From Phytophthora quininea (taxonomy: Eukaryota > Oomycota > Peronosporomycetes > Peronosporales > Peronosporaceae), in contig JAAVTG010000957.1 of assembly GCA_011947345.1 (NCBI GenBank), forward strand, positions 42,021-106,020: a stretch of DNA of 64,000 nt, given 5' to 3'. The translations under genes and the position numbers were made by a program. Shown here in pieces: positions 24,101 through 35,318 of the stretch. The notes beneath the pieces were generated by a model that worked only from the letters and a program-made list of their open reading frames with translations, did no database searches and was not told where the DNA came from. Position 1 is the first letter of the stretch. Each line of letters opens with the position of its first letter.

Positions 24101-25108
24101 CGGGACTCGCGGTTTACGTCTGAATTCTGGCAAGGGTGCGCTAAATTAACTGGAACCAAGTTGCGAATATCAGCAGCCTACCAGCAGCGAACGGACGGGC
24201 AAGTAGAAGGAATTAATGCCATATTGGCATCGTACTTGCGGAGTTATGTGAGCGGCTACAAGAACAATTGGGCAGATTATCTCGCGCTAGCTGAGTTTGC
24301 CTACAATCGCCATTATCAAGCTACAATTCAAATGTCTCCATTTTTGCCGACCTTGGCTACAATCCGCGGATGCCTCTGCACCTCGAAATTCCAGCAACCT
24401 CGGAAACGACAAGGAAATCTACAACGTTCTTGCTTCACATGGAAAATCTTCTCCGGGAATTACAGGCCAAGATTCGTGCTTCAGCAGAAAAGATGAAGCT
24501 GCTCTACGATAAAGGTCGCAAGGATCAAGCATTCAAAGTTGGGGATATGGTTCTTGTCGCGACACGGAACCTAAGTGTCGAAAATACTGGAGCTGCAAAA
24601 GAAGTTGGCCCCTAAATGGATAGGGCCCTACGAAGTTATTGAGATTCAACACGGCGGTACGTCTTATCGACTGAACCTGCCATCACAAGTTAAACTGCAC
24701 CCAGTTTTTCACACGATGAACCTGAAACTTTTCCAGAAAGACACCAACTCCAAGCGTGTCAGCACCGTACCAACCGTGCGATTGAAGGATGGCTCCGAAG
24801 GCCATCTGATCGAAGATATTCTGAAGCATCGCGTCGATAAAGACGGATCCGATGAGTACCAATGCAAATGGGTCGGAAGTGAGGAGGACATCACCTGGGA
24901 ACCAGTGGCACATTTACAGTCAGTCCCAGGTTTGATCAAACGCTTTTTGCGCCGTGCTAATGGCCTTAACCCGCGTGATTCAGGTCGACTCCGACAGAAA
25001 CAAGCAGCTACTCACTTTTCAAGCGGAGCACCAGCTGAGTCGGTGCATAACAACGAGCATGTCAACCCAGATCGAATCCTGGTACTCCAGCTATCGCAGG
25101 TTTTGTGA
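21094..25108 (+). CDS. pol of young Ty3/gypsy element (PR-RT-RH-INT-chromodomain)
   Basis: Reached by -1 frameshift from gag. Protease-like region at 21250-21560, with FDEGADFCGVSEAFV where retroviral-type proteases have D-S/T-G-A. Reverse transcriptase 22104-23000 with active site YFDDIYVF (near 22580). RNase H with RTDASRFAIGG, EQEMLAI and TDHRSL. Integrase 23552-24360 with HHCC finger (CQTCQRSKG) and core FVSGFP, TSDRDSRF, TDGQVEGIN. C-terminal GPYEV region and chromodomain (EDILKHRVDKDG...DITWEPV, 24800-24930). Frame breaks: several between 21700 and 22030, A5 at 23524-23528, T5 at 24341-24345, and one inserted base near 24578. The A5 and T5 breaks are one-base homopolymer losses. Confidence 0.85.
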
Positions 25109-25141
25109 TCGAGTGGAGTGAATCCGTGCCAGGGGAGATCG

Positions 25142-25420
25142 TGTCACAGTTCAAGAGTCAATTTCGACTTCTTTATGCATATTCCCATGCATATTTAGGT
25201 AGCTATCTTTTGCTTAGCAGGTCGCTAAATGTGGCGTTGGTTACTACGGTAGTTTTAGCCTGGAGCGGCGACCGAGCTAAGCACTCTCTAAACTTCCTCA
25301 GCAGAGCAAAAGACTATCCTGTTGCTTCGACTTCTCCAGGTCTAACCAAGCTTCCTCGCCTAAGGGTGCTGCTAAGCCATAGTAAGTTCATTCTGGGGTA
25401 AGTGGCACCATATTGCAACA
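25142..25420 (+). repeat. 3' LTR, 279 bp
   Basis: Same length and ends as the 5' LTR. A short purine-rich tract (CAGGGGAGA) lies just upstream and could be the polypurine primer. Followed by the CGCCA duplication. Confidence 0.95.
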
Positions 25421-25425
25421 CGCCA

Positions 25426-25960
25426 CCGGTGCGGATCGATGATATCGCTTTTGTGCTGCTCCCAATTCATCAGTTGTTGGCCAGCGAAATTTTTCATCAC
25501 CTAACGGCCGTAGGCGAGGAATGGACTCTGAATTTTGCGTTCGAGCAGCTTTGACAGCGACAGCTTGGTGTTCCGGTGCATGCAACCACCGAGAAACCAG
25601 ATCCACCAGCAAATTATCCTCTCCCTTCGCTTGATTTCGGGGCGGTAATCAGACAGCATCAGCGCCCAGCGCTGCAACTTTCCCTGGCATTCTTTCGAAC
25701 TTCTGCGTGCGGACAGAAAAAATGGTACGATCCCAAAACAACTTGAATCCATTCGTTCGCTGCAGTAAATACTCCAAATCCTTTGCGGCTTTGATGATGG
25801 GGTGGCCTTCATTTTCTGCAATGGACCAGTGTTCTTGAGCTCCTTTAAACATTCCGCCCTTGCACAGCACGAGTGGGAAAAGCCCTAGACGGGTCCATTC
25901 CGGGTCCGGTCCACGCTGATCCAGAACGCGTCTATAACATACGTCGATAACACAGATGGA
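25426..25960 (-). pseudogene. old Ty3/gypsy element (A): RNase H part
   Basis: Reads leftward: GGMFKGAQEHWSIAENEGHP, then AKDLEYLLQRTNGFKLF, GKLQRWALMLSDYRPEI, LLVDLVSRWLHAPEH and WPTTDELGAAQKRYH, the end of a gypsy RNase H and its linker to integrase. Frames alternate. It stops at the young element's target site and resumes at 19452. At about 25960 it is cut by the MULE block. Confidence 0.8.
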
Positions 25961-25976
25961 AATAAGGAGGAAATTC

Positions 25977-28152
25977 ATGCGTAAGAAGAGAAATATAAAA
26001 GCAACCTGTTCGTTTTGTAACAGCTCTGGCGAAAAGGCTTCATTTAGATCTACACTCTACAAGATGAAAAGGGAGGCTGATTCCTCGCGACGGCCTGCGA
26101 TGTACAGCCAAGGTTCCCGAGAAACACAGCGAATAACTAGATCCCAGACCAACAGACAAGCAGAAACATCGCCTACTGCTGGTAAGGCTTTTCTGTCTTA
26201 ATGTTTTGTTTTTAATCGTATTGTTATAGCGGAAGTTGTGTCAGTTCCCTTCTGCTCTCTTGCTGTGGGCTCTTCTACCATTGTCGATACAATTGCTGAA
26301 TCCTGTCCTGTTGTTGGAGGCCGTTCACACTCACTAGGAGACTTGTTGAACCCTGTTGTTGATGAGGACACATATACAGAACAAGATGCAATCGCAGTAG
26401 TAACTGCATCACGTGAAGAGCATGTTTGTAGTGAATTTGATGGGGATTTTGATTTCCGGTTCGATGGCTACCCAAGCAGTGAAAGTGGTGGTATTGATAT
26501 TACGGATACATCTTCAGCGAATATTCTTTCCTCTCACTCGACACAAATGTGGATAGTCTCCCTACTTCGTCATCAGGACAGCAGGAGAAGACTACTAAGT
26601 GAATCAGCGGCTACAAGTACACAGAACACGATAGAGACAAGGCAAACACCAAAATATACTACCGCTGCAGTCACTACCGAAGTGGTAAATGCAAGGGGCG
26701 ATGTGAATATTTGCGAGAGCATTAACTTTACACAAAATTTGCGCCTCACACGTGTGGTCGTTCAGCAGTTCCCGACAGCTCTCAAACCCGCAAAACAGAA
26801 AGCAACGTTGCAGAAGAAATGAAGAGAGAGGTGGATCGCTTGGCGATAACTACTTCTGCCAACAGAAACGAAATTTGGGATTCTATCCGTGCTCGCTTTT
26901 ACGGCAATAATGACACGACTATGGCATTTTCGGGGTTGTCCATGGAAGAAGTTAAACGCCGTGTGAATCGTATTAGAGCAGAGGAATCTGGAGGATCTGT
27001 GTATGGTCAAATCGAAGTTTCTCCTTGGTCTCAGGTTCTCAATGACGATGGAACCCCTCCCAAACTAATTTCGTGCTCTTCCATCATTCCTACTATGAAA
27101 AAAAGGAAATCTCGACAAAGATTACTCGGCTGGGCTCACCCGGTATTGCTGAATATGCTCAAGCACAAGAAGACTGATGTTTTCGTCGACGGTACATTTC
27201 GATGCGTACCTCCCAAGTTTACACAGTGCGTTATATTCACTGCTTACGATCGGCCTACGCGCTCATATTACCCTGCAGCTTTCGTTTTGTACACGTCAAA
27301 GAAATATGACACATATTTCCACGCAGTTCGTCTGGTTCTCGATGCAACTGAATATGCAATGGACCCTGAGCATATTTATTGCGACTTCGAAGCTGGATTA
27401 ACCAGGGCGCTTAGACTTAGAGATCACTTTCCAAGCGCAACGATTATTGGCTGCTTGTTTCATTTCAAGCAAGCATGTCGCCGCAAAATGAAAGAATATG
27501 CGATTTCTGAACCTCAGTGCAAAGTAGCAATGACATATGGGGTTCTAGACATGCCCACTGTTATTCCACAAAGTAAAGTTAAAAAGCAAGGAGTGACATG
27601 GGTGAAAAATAAAATTGCAGGTGATTGTGTGGCGGGGAATATTGCAGTTTCTCAAGAAAAGTGGAAACGCTTTTGGCAATACTTTTCGAGAACCTGGATT
27701 GTAAAATTTCATCCGTTGTTGTGGAATGTGGAACCGCAAACAAAAACCGCAATCAGCCGCACCAACAATCCCTTAGAGCATTTTAACCGAGAGATGAATT
27801 CTGCCTTTCCAAAGCCGCATCCTAATCTAACGGAGTTTGTGGTTGGCTTAGAAAATCAGCAAGACGGTATGCGCACCTCAAGGCAGATATCGAAGTTGGA
27901 AGAGCGAATGCGCCAGCACGCCTTCCAATTCCACTACCAAAAGCTGTGGAATTACCAGAATGCGCTTCGAGCTCTGACGAAGCCTCAGACATTTGCGACA
28001 ACGACTCTAGTGATGAATGTGGAGGTGCTATTCTTCGACGGGATCTTCGAACTATCGTAATTCCTCGGCAAAACGCCGAACCAGTGGTACAAATGGAAGA
28101 TTTCGGCCGTATTGATGAAAGCAATGATTTCTACGACGCCTCTGCTGATTGA
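25977..28152 (+). pseudogene. MULE (Mutator-like) transposase with FLYWCH-type finger
   Basis: Exon 1 from ATG 25977 (MRKKRNIKATCSFCNSS), a 48-bp intron 26182-26229 (GTAAGG...TATAG), then exon 2. An N-terminal FLYWCH-like zinc finger (YYRCSHYRSGKCKGRC...HTCGRS, 26650-26770) is followed by the MULE transposase domain: VFVDGTFRCVP (first Asp), IYCDFEAGLTRAL (second Asp), IIGCLFHFKQACRRKM (C-x2-H) and NNPLEHFNREMN (the acidic third position). It has an acidic tail, DEASDICDNDSSDEC. An in-frame TAA at 26723-26725 interrupts the finger. Single-base homopolymer losses at 26545-26547 and 27939-27942 shift the frame. I could not find terminal inverted repeats. Confidence 0.85.
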
Positions 28153-28263
28153 TTAATTACTAACTAGGCGGATATAAAGAAATATTGAACAGACGTGTTA
28201 AACTGGCAAAAGAAAAATAAATGCATGAAATTATGCTTTCCGTCTCCCATTCAAACACCTCCT

Positions 28264-29071
28264 TGTTATCTAAATCCTGCACGATTCCGGCTTGCCGAAA
28301 TATCCATGCTTCGGATGAAGTATAGAAGGATCTGGATCTGTAATCTCGTCGTCATCTTGCAGCAACGTCGCTCGAGCACATTCAACGCTCTTCGTGTACC
28401 TGTCAAGTGCCTGTGAAATACGAGCTGCTGCAAATTCTGGCGATGGAGCGTCACTGCCGGACAAGGGCTCAGGAGAAATTTTGTCGTGCCCAGAGGACTA
28501 GCGAACACGTCTGAAAGACGCTTGCCTACCGCTGCGGGCGCTTCTTCGCGAGAGTTGCACCAGTCTCGCGAAAAAGCAAGGTAGACTGCATTCTGAACGC
28601 TGGCAACTGTCGACACGATGCATCCCGTTAAGTTGCCTTGGTTGTATGCCGTGCTTAAGCGAAGGATTTCCTCAGTGCAGCGTACATCGAAATAACGAGC
28701 CCGGTCCGCTGATAGTTTTGCTAAGATATGCTCTCGCTGTGTCGGTTGAAGCTGGGTGATGATGTCCTTGCCATTTGACGAACAACTGGGTCTACTTGGT
28801 CGCATAGCATGTCTAAATCTGTCGTCCCAGACTCCCGTAGTAGCCTCAGGAAATTGTGGATCGGGGGTCGCCTGCATCAGCTCTCGTCGGACGAAATTCG
28901 ACAGGCCCAGCCACAATCTCCGCAGGCGTTGTCCACCTCGCCCACGAAGCCATTTACTATCGGCATCAGTTTCTCTTCATCACGTAGAAAATGTCTGTGT
29001 TCAGCATAGGTGCGTGCAAACTTGTTCCCGTGCTTCTGTGCGAAGAGCCAAACTGCTGCGTGTGCTTTCAT
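28264..29071 (-). CDS. unidentified protein
   Basis: ATG 29071 opens MKAHAAVWLFAQKHGNKF; after one missing base near 28937 the sense continues LWLGLSNFVRRELMQA, HILAKLSADRARYFDV and AYNQGNLTGCIVSTVA. After a further break near 28490 it continues LSGSDAPSPEFAAARISQAL with an Asp/Glu-rich end, about 270 residues in all. It is mostly helical-looking with a polar tail. I do not recognise the family. It lies tail-to-tail with the MULE within the same inserted block, so it may be cargo of a mobile element. Confidence 0.45.
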
Positions 29072-29574
29072 GATAGTCGTCTCCTAAAAAACGCGAAATG
29101 TAGGAACACATCAATGCTAGCTCAATCTAATTGTGCTTGGCATAAGAACGCACCGCATACCGTTCATGCTGCTCCTTATTTCGAGTTGATGTTCGGCACA
29201 AGATATAATTATGCTGAGGCACAACTGTGCCGGAAGAGCCAACCGTATAATCAAGCAGGTCAGTAAAGTATTATCTAAAACGGCAACTCTTGTATCGTTA
29301 AGAAGTTTTTGTCTATGACAATTACGGATTTCCTTTGCCAATTGCATTCCCACTACACACAGCATTCCCGCATCTAATCGCGTTTCCGCTTCACAAGGCG
29401 TTCCTGCTACAAGCGCCGTTCCCGCTTCCAGTGCCGTTTCACCTACATAAAACCTCATCTCTAAAAAAATTGCTAACACAAACTGGCTTTCGCTTTCCAA
29501 AATCCGCACGAAAGCATGAAGGCGTCTGAGCGCTTCGGTCCTCTGCTCCCCATGGATTCATCACCGCAGGGCTC
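29072..29574. other. spacer with short tandem repeat, no gene recognised
   Basis: Short frames only, apart from the degenerate 18-bp repeat at 29343-29450. No RNA gene seen. Confidence 0.4.
29343..29450 (+). repeat. degenerate 18-bp tandem repeat, about 6 units
   Basis: Units such as GCATTCCCGCATCTAATC, GCGTTTCCGCTTCACAAG and GCCGTTCCCGCTTCCAGT follow each other with substitutions and one 17-base unit. It codes a 6-residue periodicity in both directions but belongs to no convincing gene. Confidence 0.65.
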
Positions 29575-30348
29575 GTGTTACCGGAAAGGGTAGTTCCAGA
29601 GCTTCTCAAAGAGGCTAAACAGCTAACGTACACCGGTGTTTTCAACAAGGTGGGCCAGAGTGATGACGTCTTTCGCCTGCAGTCTCGAGTGGATGAAAAA
29701 AACATGTCGTCGTCGTTAAGGCAACTGAAGAAGGCTTTGCTAGTGCTGACATCCATGGTGCACCCAGGATGGATTCCAGGAGTGTTCTCGTTTATACTAT
29801 CGGAGCCAGGTGGAGAAGAGCAGGAGGCGCATCAAGACTACACCGAAAACGACCTAGCGAAGACCCGGCGACTGTAATCTGACCGTGTTCCGGGAAGCAT
29901 GGTGTTCGCGCTTCAAAGCGGCTCCAGTCTTCATGTTTATGTTGGCTGCATGGAATTGAAGGAAGCCTCGCAGGCCACTCAGGTCGACATCCCTGCTGGG
30001 TTTTGTATTTTATTTCGAGGTGATCTAGTGCACAACGGAATGGCCTACAAGACGAAGAATTACAGGGTTCACTGTTACATGCAATATGAGGGTGTCAAAT
30101 GGACCCCGATATTGTGCAGAATGCCACGGAATGTGCCAGTTTTGCAAGGTCAGGATGTAAAAGGGGCCTGCACTTCGAAAGCACCGGTATTACTGCCAGG
30201 AAAACCCCAAAGGACAGGCAAATAGACTCAAGCGAAAGCTGGAAGGCTCTAGCAAGGGCGAGTACCTATGCGAGTTGTGTCCCAAACTTTCGTACACTAA
30301 GGTGAGCAGTTTGAGGACGCACAAGTCCAGAAAGCACCCCAAGTGTTA
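29575..30348 (+). pseudogene. oxygenase-fold (double-stranded beta-helix) protein with zinc fingers, broken
   Basis: Plus-strand frame VLPERVVPELLKEAKQL with a later EEQEAHQDYTEND (H-x-D), then FALQSGSSLHVYVGC, AGFCILFRGDLVHNGMAY (a distal His) and NYRVHCYMQY. The H-x-D...H...R spacing is that of Fe(II)/2-oxoglutarate oxygenases, but this is a motif reading only. Then two zinc-finger-like motifs: CQFCKVR...LRKHRYYC (30130-30200) and CELCPKLSYTKVSSLRTHK (30275-30330), a C-x2-C...H-x4-H finger ending at 30348. An in-frame TAA at 29875-29877 and another near 30160 (inside the first finger) disable it, and the frame shifts once between the domains. Confidence 0.5.
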
Positions 30349-30662
30349 GTTGTTCTTATTTTAATACACGTAGTTGAGCATTTTGTGCTAGCACTTGCTT
30401 TTACGGGCGACGTTGGTCAGTAGCAGTCTCTTCGATGCCGTCGTGACCTCTCGGAGCTAGCCAGCCGACTTGCGGGCGCCACCATGACGATCTTGGCCAA
30501 AAGAGCGTTCAGACCACACGTGGACTTGCCCAGGATGACGGCACTGGGCTGGGCAGCAAGCTTCAAGCCGGCCGTCGAGAGCTCCATCTGCCTTATACTT
30601 GCTGTCGTGGACCAAGTTCGGCGTATAGGCGCTTCCTACGAAGGCACAATTAAAAAACCGTA
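30349..30662. other. spacer, no gene recognised
   Basis: Open frames exist on both strands but none shows a domain. The last part probably holds the missing 5' exon of the Myb/SANT gene. Confidence 0.35.
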
Positions 30663-31536
30663 TGGACACGGATTGAGCGAGATTTTAACCGTAACCAGCC
30701 GGAAGGAGAATCTATGAGTCGCAAACAATTGCAGAGCAAGCTCAATGACCTAAAAAACACAAGGTGTGCTCGGATATCAAGAACAACAGTGGGTTCGGAT
30801 GGGACTCAAGATCCCAGCTCCCAACGGCACCACAGTCTATGTGGGACGCCTACATTGCAGAACACCCTCAAGCTAAAGAATCTGGATCACGCGGTCTGCT
30901 CATGTTCGACGAGCTCGACGAAATATTTTCTGGTACGTCTACTACTGGAGAGTACCCATCTCACTTGGCGTCGCAAGATTCGCAATTGCTGTCGCCTGTC
31001 AGCCCGAACGACGCCAACGTCGATGCCTTCAACGACGAGAACGTATCCGCCGACAATCCGAGTGGCGATGATGAAGATGGTAGCTCTGGCGAAGCTAGCG
31101 ACGAGGAAGAAGAGACGGAAGAATCGGCGGGTAATGGATCTCGCTGCAGCAGCCGTGGTCGCCGAACATCGCTCAGTCCGTCCCAGGAAGGCGACAACAA
31201 CGACGGTTGTTCCAATCGCCACAAGAGCACGGGGAGAAGATGACTGAGCCCATCTTGGAGCTTGCTGTTGCTCACAAGACGCTTGCGGACACTAGTGCAG
31301 CTCGTCGAGAGGGTGATCGTATATGCAAACTTCCGCGGTCTGATGTTGCGATCAAAGAGTTCAAGGACCAGCTAGCGACCACGATTGAGGTGGCTGCACG
31401 TTTCCGGTTTATTCAACTGCTGGCCACGAACCCGAACGCCGCAACGATGTACTGCGGCATGGACGACGAGTGTAGATTCTACTTTGTCCAGGAGTATTTG
31501 GCGGGTAACACGGATTTCCAGTTGAAAACGTTGTAG
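30663..31536 (+). CDS. Myb/SANT-like DNA-binding domain protein
   Basis: Resembles the Myb/SANT-like domain (Myb_DNA-bind_3 type) that is abundant in oomycetes: WTRIERDFNRNQPEG, LQSKLNDLK, then CSDIKNNSGFGWDSRSQ, MWDAYIAEHPQAK and MFDELDEIFSG. A long acidic Ser/Asp/Glu-rich linker (30990-31140) and a helical C-terminal part (TEPILELAVAHKTLAD...FRFIQLLATNP) follow. The frame breaks at an A6 run (30752-30757) and near the G4 run at 31234; one added base restores each. No start codon upstream of 30714 is convincing, so the 5' end is uncertain. The partner and target are unknown; such proteins also occur as transposon accessory factors. Confidence 0.6.
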
Positions 31537-31915
31537 TTCAGCAAGGCAGATTATCTCCTCTACAACTAAATACACGTTTGCTTTTGATGCTCCCGGTCTT
31601 GACTACATTTGGCGGTTTAAACTAGCGGATCGGTGAGCGGTGAAATCGTGCACTGCAAACAAAACAGCGGAACGGACAATCCGTCGGATCATTGCAGCGG
31701 AATGGCAGTACGCAGCCAAAGTTGTTGACATGCCTGCCGCGCAATTCTTCGCTTTCAGGTTGTTATCGTCGCTGACAATGCTGTTGTGCACGGCAAGGCA
31801 TCACAGATCTCGAGACCGTGCTGACCAGTTATCTGTTCCGAAGAAACATATGGCTTTTCGGAATTTGGAACCACGTGCCAGGACCTCAATGGACCGGACC
31901 CACAGTGGACCGATC
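31537..31915. other. junction region, no gene recognised
   Basis: Contains a plus-strand stretch with VVIVADNAVVHGK, which looks vaguely like a DDE transposase piece, and the motif GPDPQWTDL. Too short to assign. The right border meets the old gypsy reverse transcriptase fragment. Confidence 0.3.
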
Positions 31916-32930
31916 TCAAACGCTACCCACGAGTGCGTATGCTGGTTCCGTGGGCGCTTTCGTATCACCCCAGTTCTCCACTTGAGACACAATCAAAGAC
32001 CAGCCTCGGTCAGATGCGTCCGTCGTCACACACACCGTGGCTTGCTCGTCCGGGAACGCCAGCTTCGTTGAGCAAGCAATGCAATTCAAAAACGACCAGT
32101 ATTGTAGCTCCTCGACAGGCGTCCAACTAAGCGAGAGAACTTCGGCGTAGAGTTGTTTGCGGCAGTGTCGTTGAAAAGCCAATTCCACTTTCTCCTGCAG
32201 GGGTGCTGGATGCTGGGCGAAATCGACAATTGACTCGCGCATCCAATTTGCAGCGCACAACGACTTCTGCAAAGCTTCAGCAGTCTCCGGCAGTGGGAGC
32301 GAACTCAGTGTTACCACACGGTTGGGGTCGTGACGCACACCCTCTCCATCGATGAGGCGTCCGCACCAGGATATCTCGCGGGCAAACAAACAACTTTTCT
32401 TGGCATTCAGTTTGAGACCGAGTTCTCGGAAACGAGCGAAGAATTTGCGCAGGACAGCGAGAAATTCCCCGACAGTCTTGGCGAACACCATGATATCATC
32501 TATCCATATTAACACGTTCTCGTACAGCATGTCTCGGAAAACCTCTTGCATCTGGTTCTGGAAATGCATGGGTGTGTCAGTAGCGCCTTGAGGCACGCGT
32601 GTCGGCGTGTACACGGTGTAATTCGTGATAAAGCTAAAATGTTTGCGAGAATTCGGATGCAGCAATAGCTGCCAAAATCCTTTGAATAAATCAAAACTGG
32701 CGAAGTAGACAGCGCCCTTGACTTTTGAAATCACCACGAGCAGGTTCGGCATCGCGCCTGCAATTGAAGGTGTTCGACTCCAATACACGGACGCAACATC
32801 CTCTTCCGGTTCCAAGTTAGGCGCCAGCATAGCTCATATTCTGAGGCAGCTAGGATAACTTCGCTTATTTCATTGTCTCTTCTCTTTTTCGTCATGTTCT
32901 TGTTTTGTAGTTCTTCGTACAATATCCATC
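31916..32930 (-). pseudogene. Ty3/gypsy reverse transcriptase fragment (probably element A)
   Basis: Reads leftward: KGAVYFASFDLFKGFWQL, HFSFITNYTVYTPTRVPQG, the catalytic VLIWIDDIMVFAK (near 32500), ELGLKLNAKKSCLF, then the start of RNase H (VCVTTDASDRGWSL, near 31990). The DASDRGW type and domain style match element A, whose RNase H continues at 25960. The frame is clean over about 900 bases, then lost at both ends. Confidence 0.8.
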
Positions 32931-33018
32931 GTAAAGCACAATAATCAAAGATTCATCAATTCATCAACCGGACAAAACATGCAGGCCGGGTTGCAATGCG
33001 AACCACTTCATCACCACC

Positions 33019-34490
33019 TTAATGCCTGCCAGTAGCTCCAGCATTCTCTCCAGCCTGCATTGCCCTGAAGTGAGCTCGGCAACGAGCTCCCTTGCTGAAG
33101 TCATTCAGCAGGTTTCCGCAATTCAGCTTCGTCACAGGCACCCACTCCAAGTCTGGATATCCTTTCCATTTAATCTGATATTCACGAGTGTGTCGTGACG
33201 TCCGAGTCCTGGGTTTCCACCGCACATCTTCGATCTCTTCCACTTCGTATGCACCGGCGTCGTGGTCAGCCTCCCAACTGTCTTCAGGAAGAAGTGCAGC
33301 GTCGAAGTCATTTTCCTCTGACATCTCGATCTCGACACTTGGACGTTCTGGAAACACGGCACGGGGCTTCAGCCTGGTGATGAGCACCCACAGCTTGAGA
33401 CGGTAACCAGTGTCTTCGACTCGGAGTCGAACACGGAAATCATCTCGGACCTCCGCAATTCTGAAAGGTCCGTGCCATAGGTGGGCCTACTTCTTGCTTA
33501 GGCCGGGCTGCACCCTTTAGAGATACAACCACACAGAATGCCCGGGTTCAAACCCGCCTTCAGTCTCTCCGACAACTCTCGCCATTTGCGTGTCTGTTCC
33601 TCAGACCTTTCACGTTTGGCTTGTCGTTGGAGATCCTCAGCCCAGGCATGAGCAAAGCTGTAGTCCCGTTGCAATTTTCGCCGCCACTCGTAGGCAATCT
33701 TCTGTTCCAAACCGGAGGGTGGCGGACCTAACATCGCAGACACGGTACTTCGGGCATCCCATCCATGGACGAGATAGAAGGGTGTGTCCAGCCGTGTGGC
33801 GTCATAAGAAGTGTTCAAGGCAAAGACCAGACGCTCAGCATGTTCATCTCAATCGCTCTGATCGGCTTCAGCCACGTAGGCGCGAATGCTGCGGACCATG
33901 GTCTGCACTGATCTCTCCTGCTGGCCGTTCGTTTGTGGGCGGTAGGCTAAAGTAGCTCGCTGTCTCGTTCCCATCAACTCCCGGAATTGGGTAAAAACCT
34001 CGCTCATGAAGCGAGGGTCCTGATCGTGGCGGAGTAGTGAACTGGCCCCGAAGCGACGGAACACTGTCTCCTCGTAACCCTCGGCCACACCTTGAGCGGT
34101 CGTAGAAGACATTGGCTTGCGGAGCACAAATCTAGAGAAGACACGCTGGAAAAGCAGAAGAAACGTATTCCCTATCTCGGACTTGGGCAGTTGAGTAACG
34201 AAGTCCATCGAGAGCACCTCAAACGGACGGGTGGCCACGATATTCCCGGCTGAAGGTCCTGGATTCGGTGGTGACCCCTTCGCCGTGGCGCAGTCAATGC
34301 ACTCTTTCACAAATCGCTCCACATCCGCGTACATCCCAGGCCAGTAGAACTCTCGCTGTAAACGTTCGTGAGTTCTCGTGATTCCCTGATGTCCTGCCTG
34401 CATATCAATGATGCAACATGTCAGATCGCAGCGCGGCAGGGACAACCAGGCTGGGCTCATCGCGCATGTTCTGAGGTCGTGACGGCGTCC
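33019..34490 (-). pseudogene. Chronos-like element: integrase and chromodomain
   Basis: HHCC zinc finger (GHQGITRTHERL, CIDCATAKG), core with SMDFVTQLP, RHDQDPRFMSE and NGQQERSVQ (D, D, E), then a linker (HGWDARSTV, ARRKLQ-type helix) and a chromodomain reading REYQIKWKGYPDLEWVPV (near 33180). Breaks at 33820-33850 and 33400-33500. Confidence 0.85.
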
Positions 34491-34924
34491 CACGGCTTAG
34501 ATAGTAGAGTACGTTTCTCGAGTCAAGCGCGAAATTATGTGCGATTCGAGCCATACTCCACGCCTCCTCCCGTGACAGGCCCGCTAGGTCTCCACTCGGG
34601 AAAGCCTTAAACGTCTTCATCCACGGGTCTTCATCTTGGTGAACTCTGATACGACACCACCGTTCGGCTTGATATTTAAGAGGAGTCATCGGTTCAGCGT
34701 CAGACTCATCGTTGCGATCCCGCTCTTCTTCCTGTCGTCGGGCACGTCCTCGGGTCAGAGCAGCGAACAACTCCGCCCCAGGCGCGAAAGGCGCTTCTTC
34801 AGGCAGCTTTTGCTCCTCAGCCTGAGACTTTTCTCCAGATTCCACGGTGTCTTTCCTCATGATCTTCTCCGGGATCCGATTCACTTCTCCCAGATGAGAA
34901 AGTTCGAGAGGGTCTCTAATCTCC

Positions 34925-35318
34925 ATACTTTCACCAGCGGATAGCGTCTGGGCAGTTAGGTAATCGGCCGCTTGATTAAACTCTCGTTTCACGTGGATTA
35001 AGCGAACCGACCGGAACTGACGGCGTAGCGCATCGAATTCACTGAGTAACCGTTGGAGATCCGGCTGGTTGCAGTTGATAATTCCTTGTGCCTGTTGCAC
35101 GGCGACCCTGGAGTCACCAATTATAACCAAGCAAAGACTCCAGGCTCCAATGCCATCGTCGTTCTTCGGATCATACCGTGATATTCAGCATCATTCACCG
35201 TGACATCTTCGAGATAAAATCCTCGGGCAGAGATCACCATCCATTCCGGCAGCTTCCACAAGATGTATCCACAGCTTCCTCGACGGTCTGACAGCTTCGC
35301 GGCGCCATCGAAACTCAC
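34925..35318 (-). pseudogene. Chronos-like element: second, archaeal-type RNase H
   Basis: All four acidic residues are visible in order: MSFDGAAKLSDRRG (D), VNDAEYHGMI (E), VIIGDSRVAVQQAQG (D) and FNQAADYLTAQTL (D). This is the RVT_3/archaeal RNase H pattern, not the gypsy one. It is split by a frame change at about 35125. A Glu/Arg-rich linker follows before integrase. Confidence 0.8.

Larger units (their letters stand above)
19453..25425 (+). mobile_element. young chromodomain Ty3/gypsy LTR retrotransposon, nested
   Basis: Complete element: 5-bp target duplication CGCCA at 19453-19457 and 25421-25425, two 279-bp LTRs beginning TGTCAC and ending CAACA with only two differences, gag, a -1 frameshift site, and pol in the order protease, reverse transcriptase, RNase H, integrase, chromodomain (Ty3/gypsy order). 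It lies inside the older gypsy element A, which reads through in frame when this element is taken out. LTR divergence of 2 in 279 marks a recent insertion. Internal one-base frame breaks are mostly in homopolymers and may be sequence errors. Confidence 0.95.

Noticed and set aside
30480..30620. Minus-strand VILGKSTCGLNALLAK resembling a P-loop
   Set aside because: No Walker B or other ATPase motif, and the frame is short and unsupported.
32840..33018. 3' LTR of the dual R­Nase H element
   Set aside because: The sequence here belongs to another gypsy element's upstream region and shows no match to 42.6-43.7 kb.
33535..33560. GGTTCAAACCC resembling a tRNA B box
   Set aside because: No A box or acceptor stem around it, and it lies in integrase-linker coding sequence.
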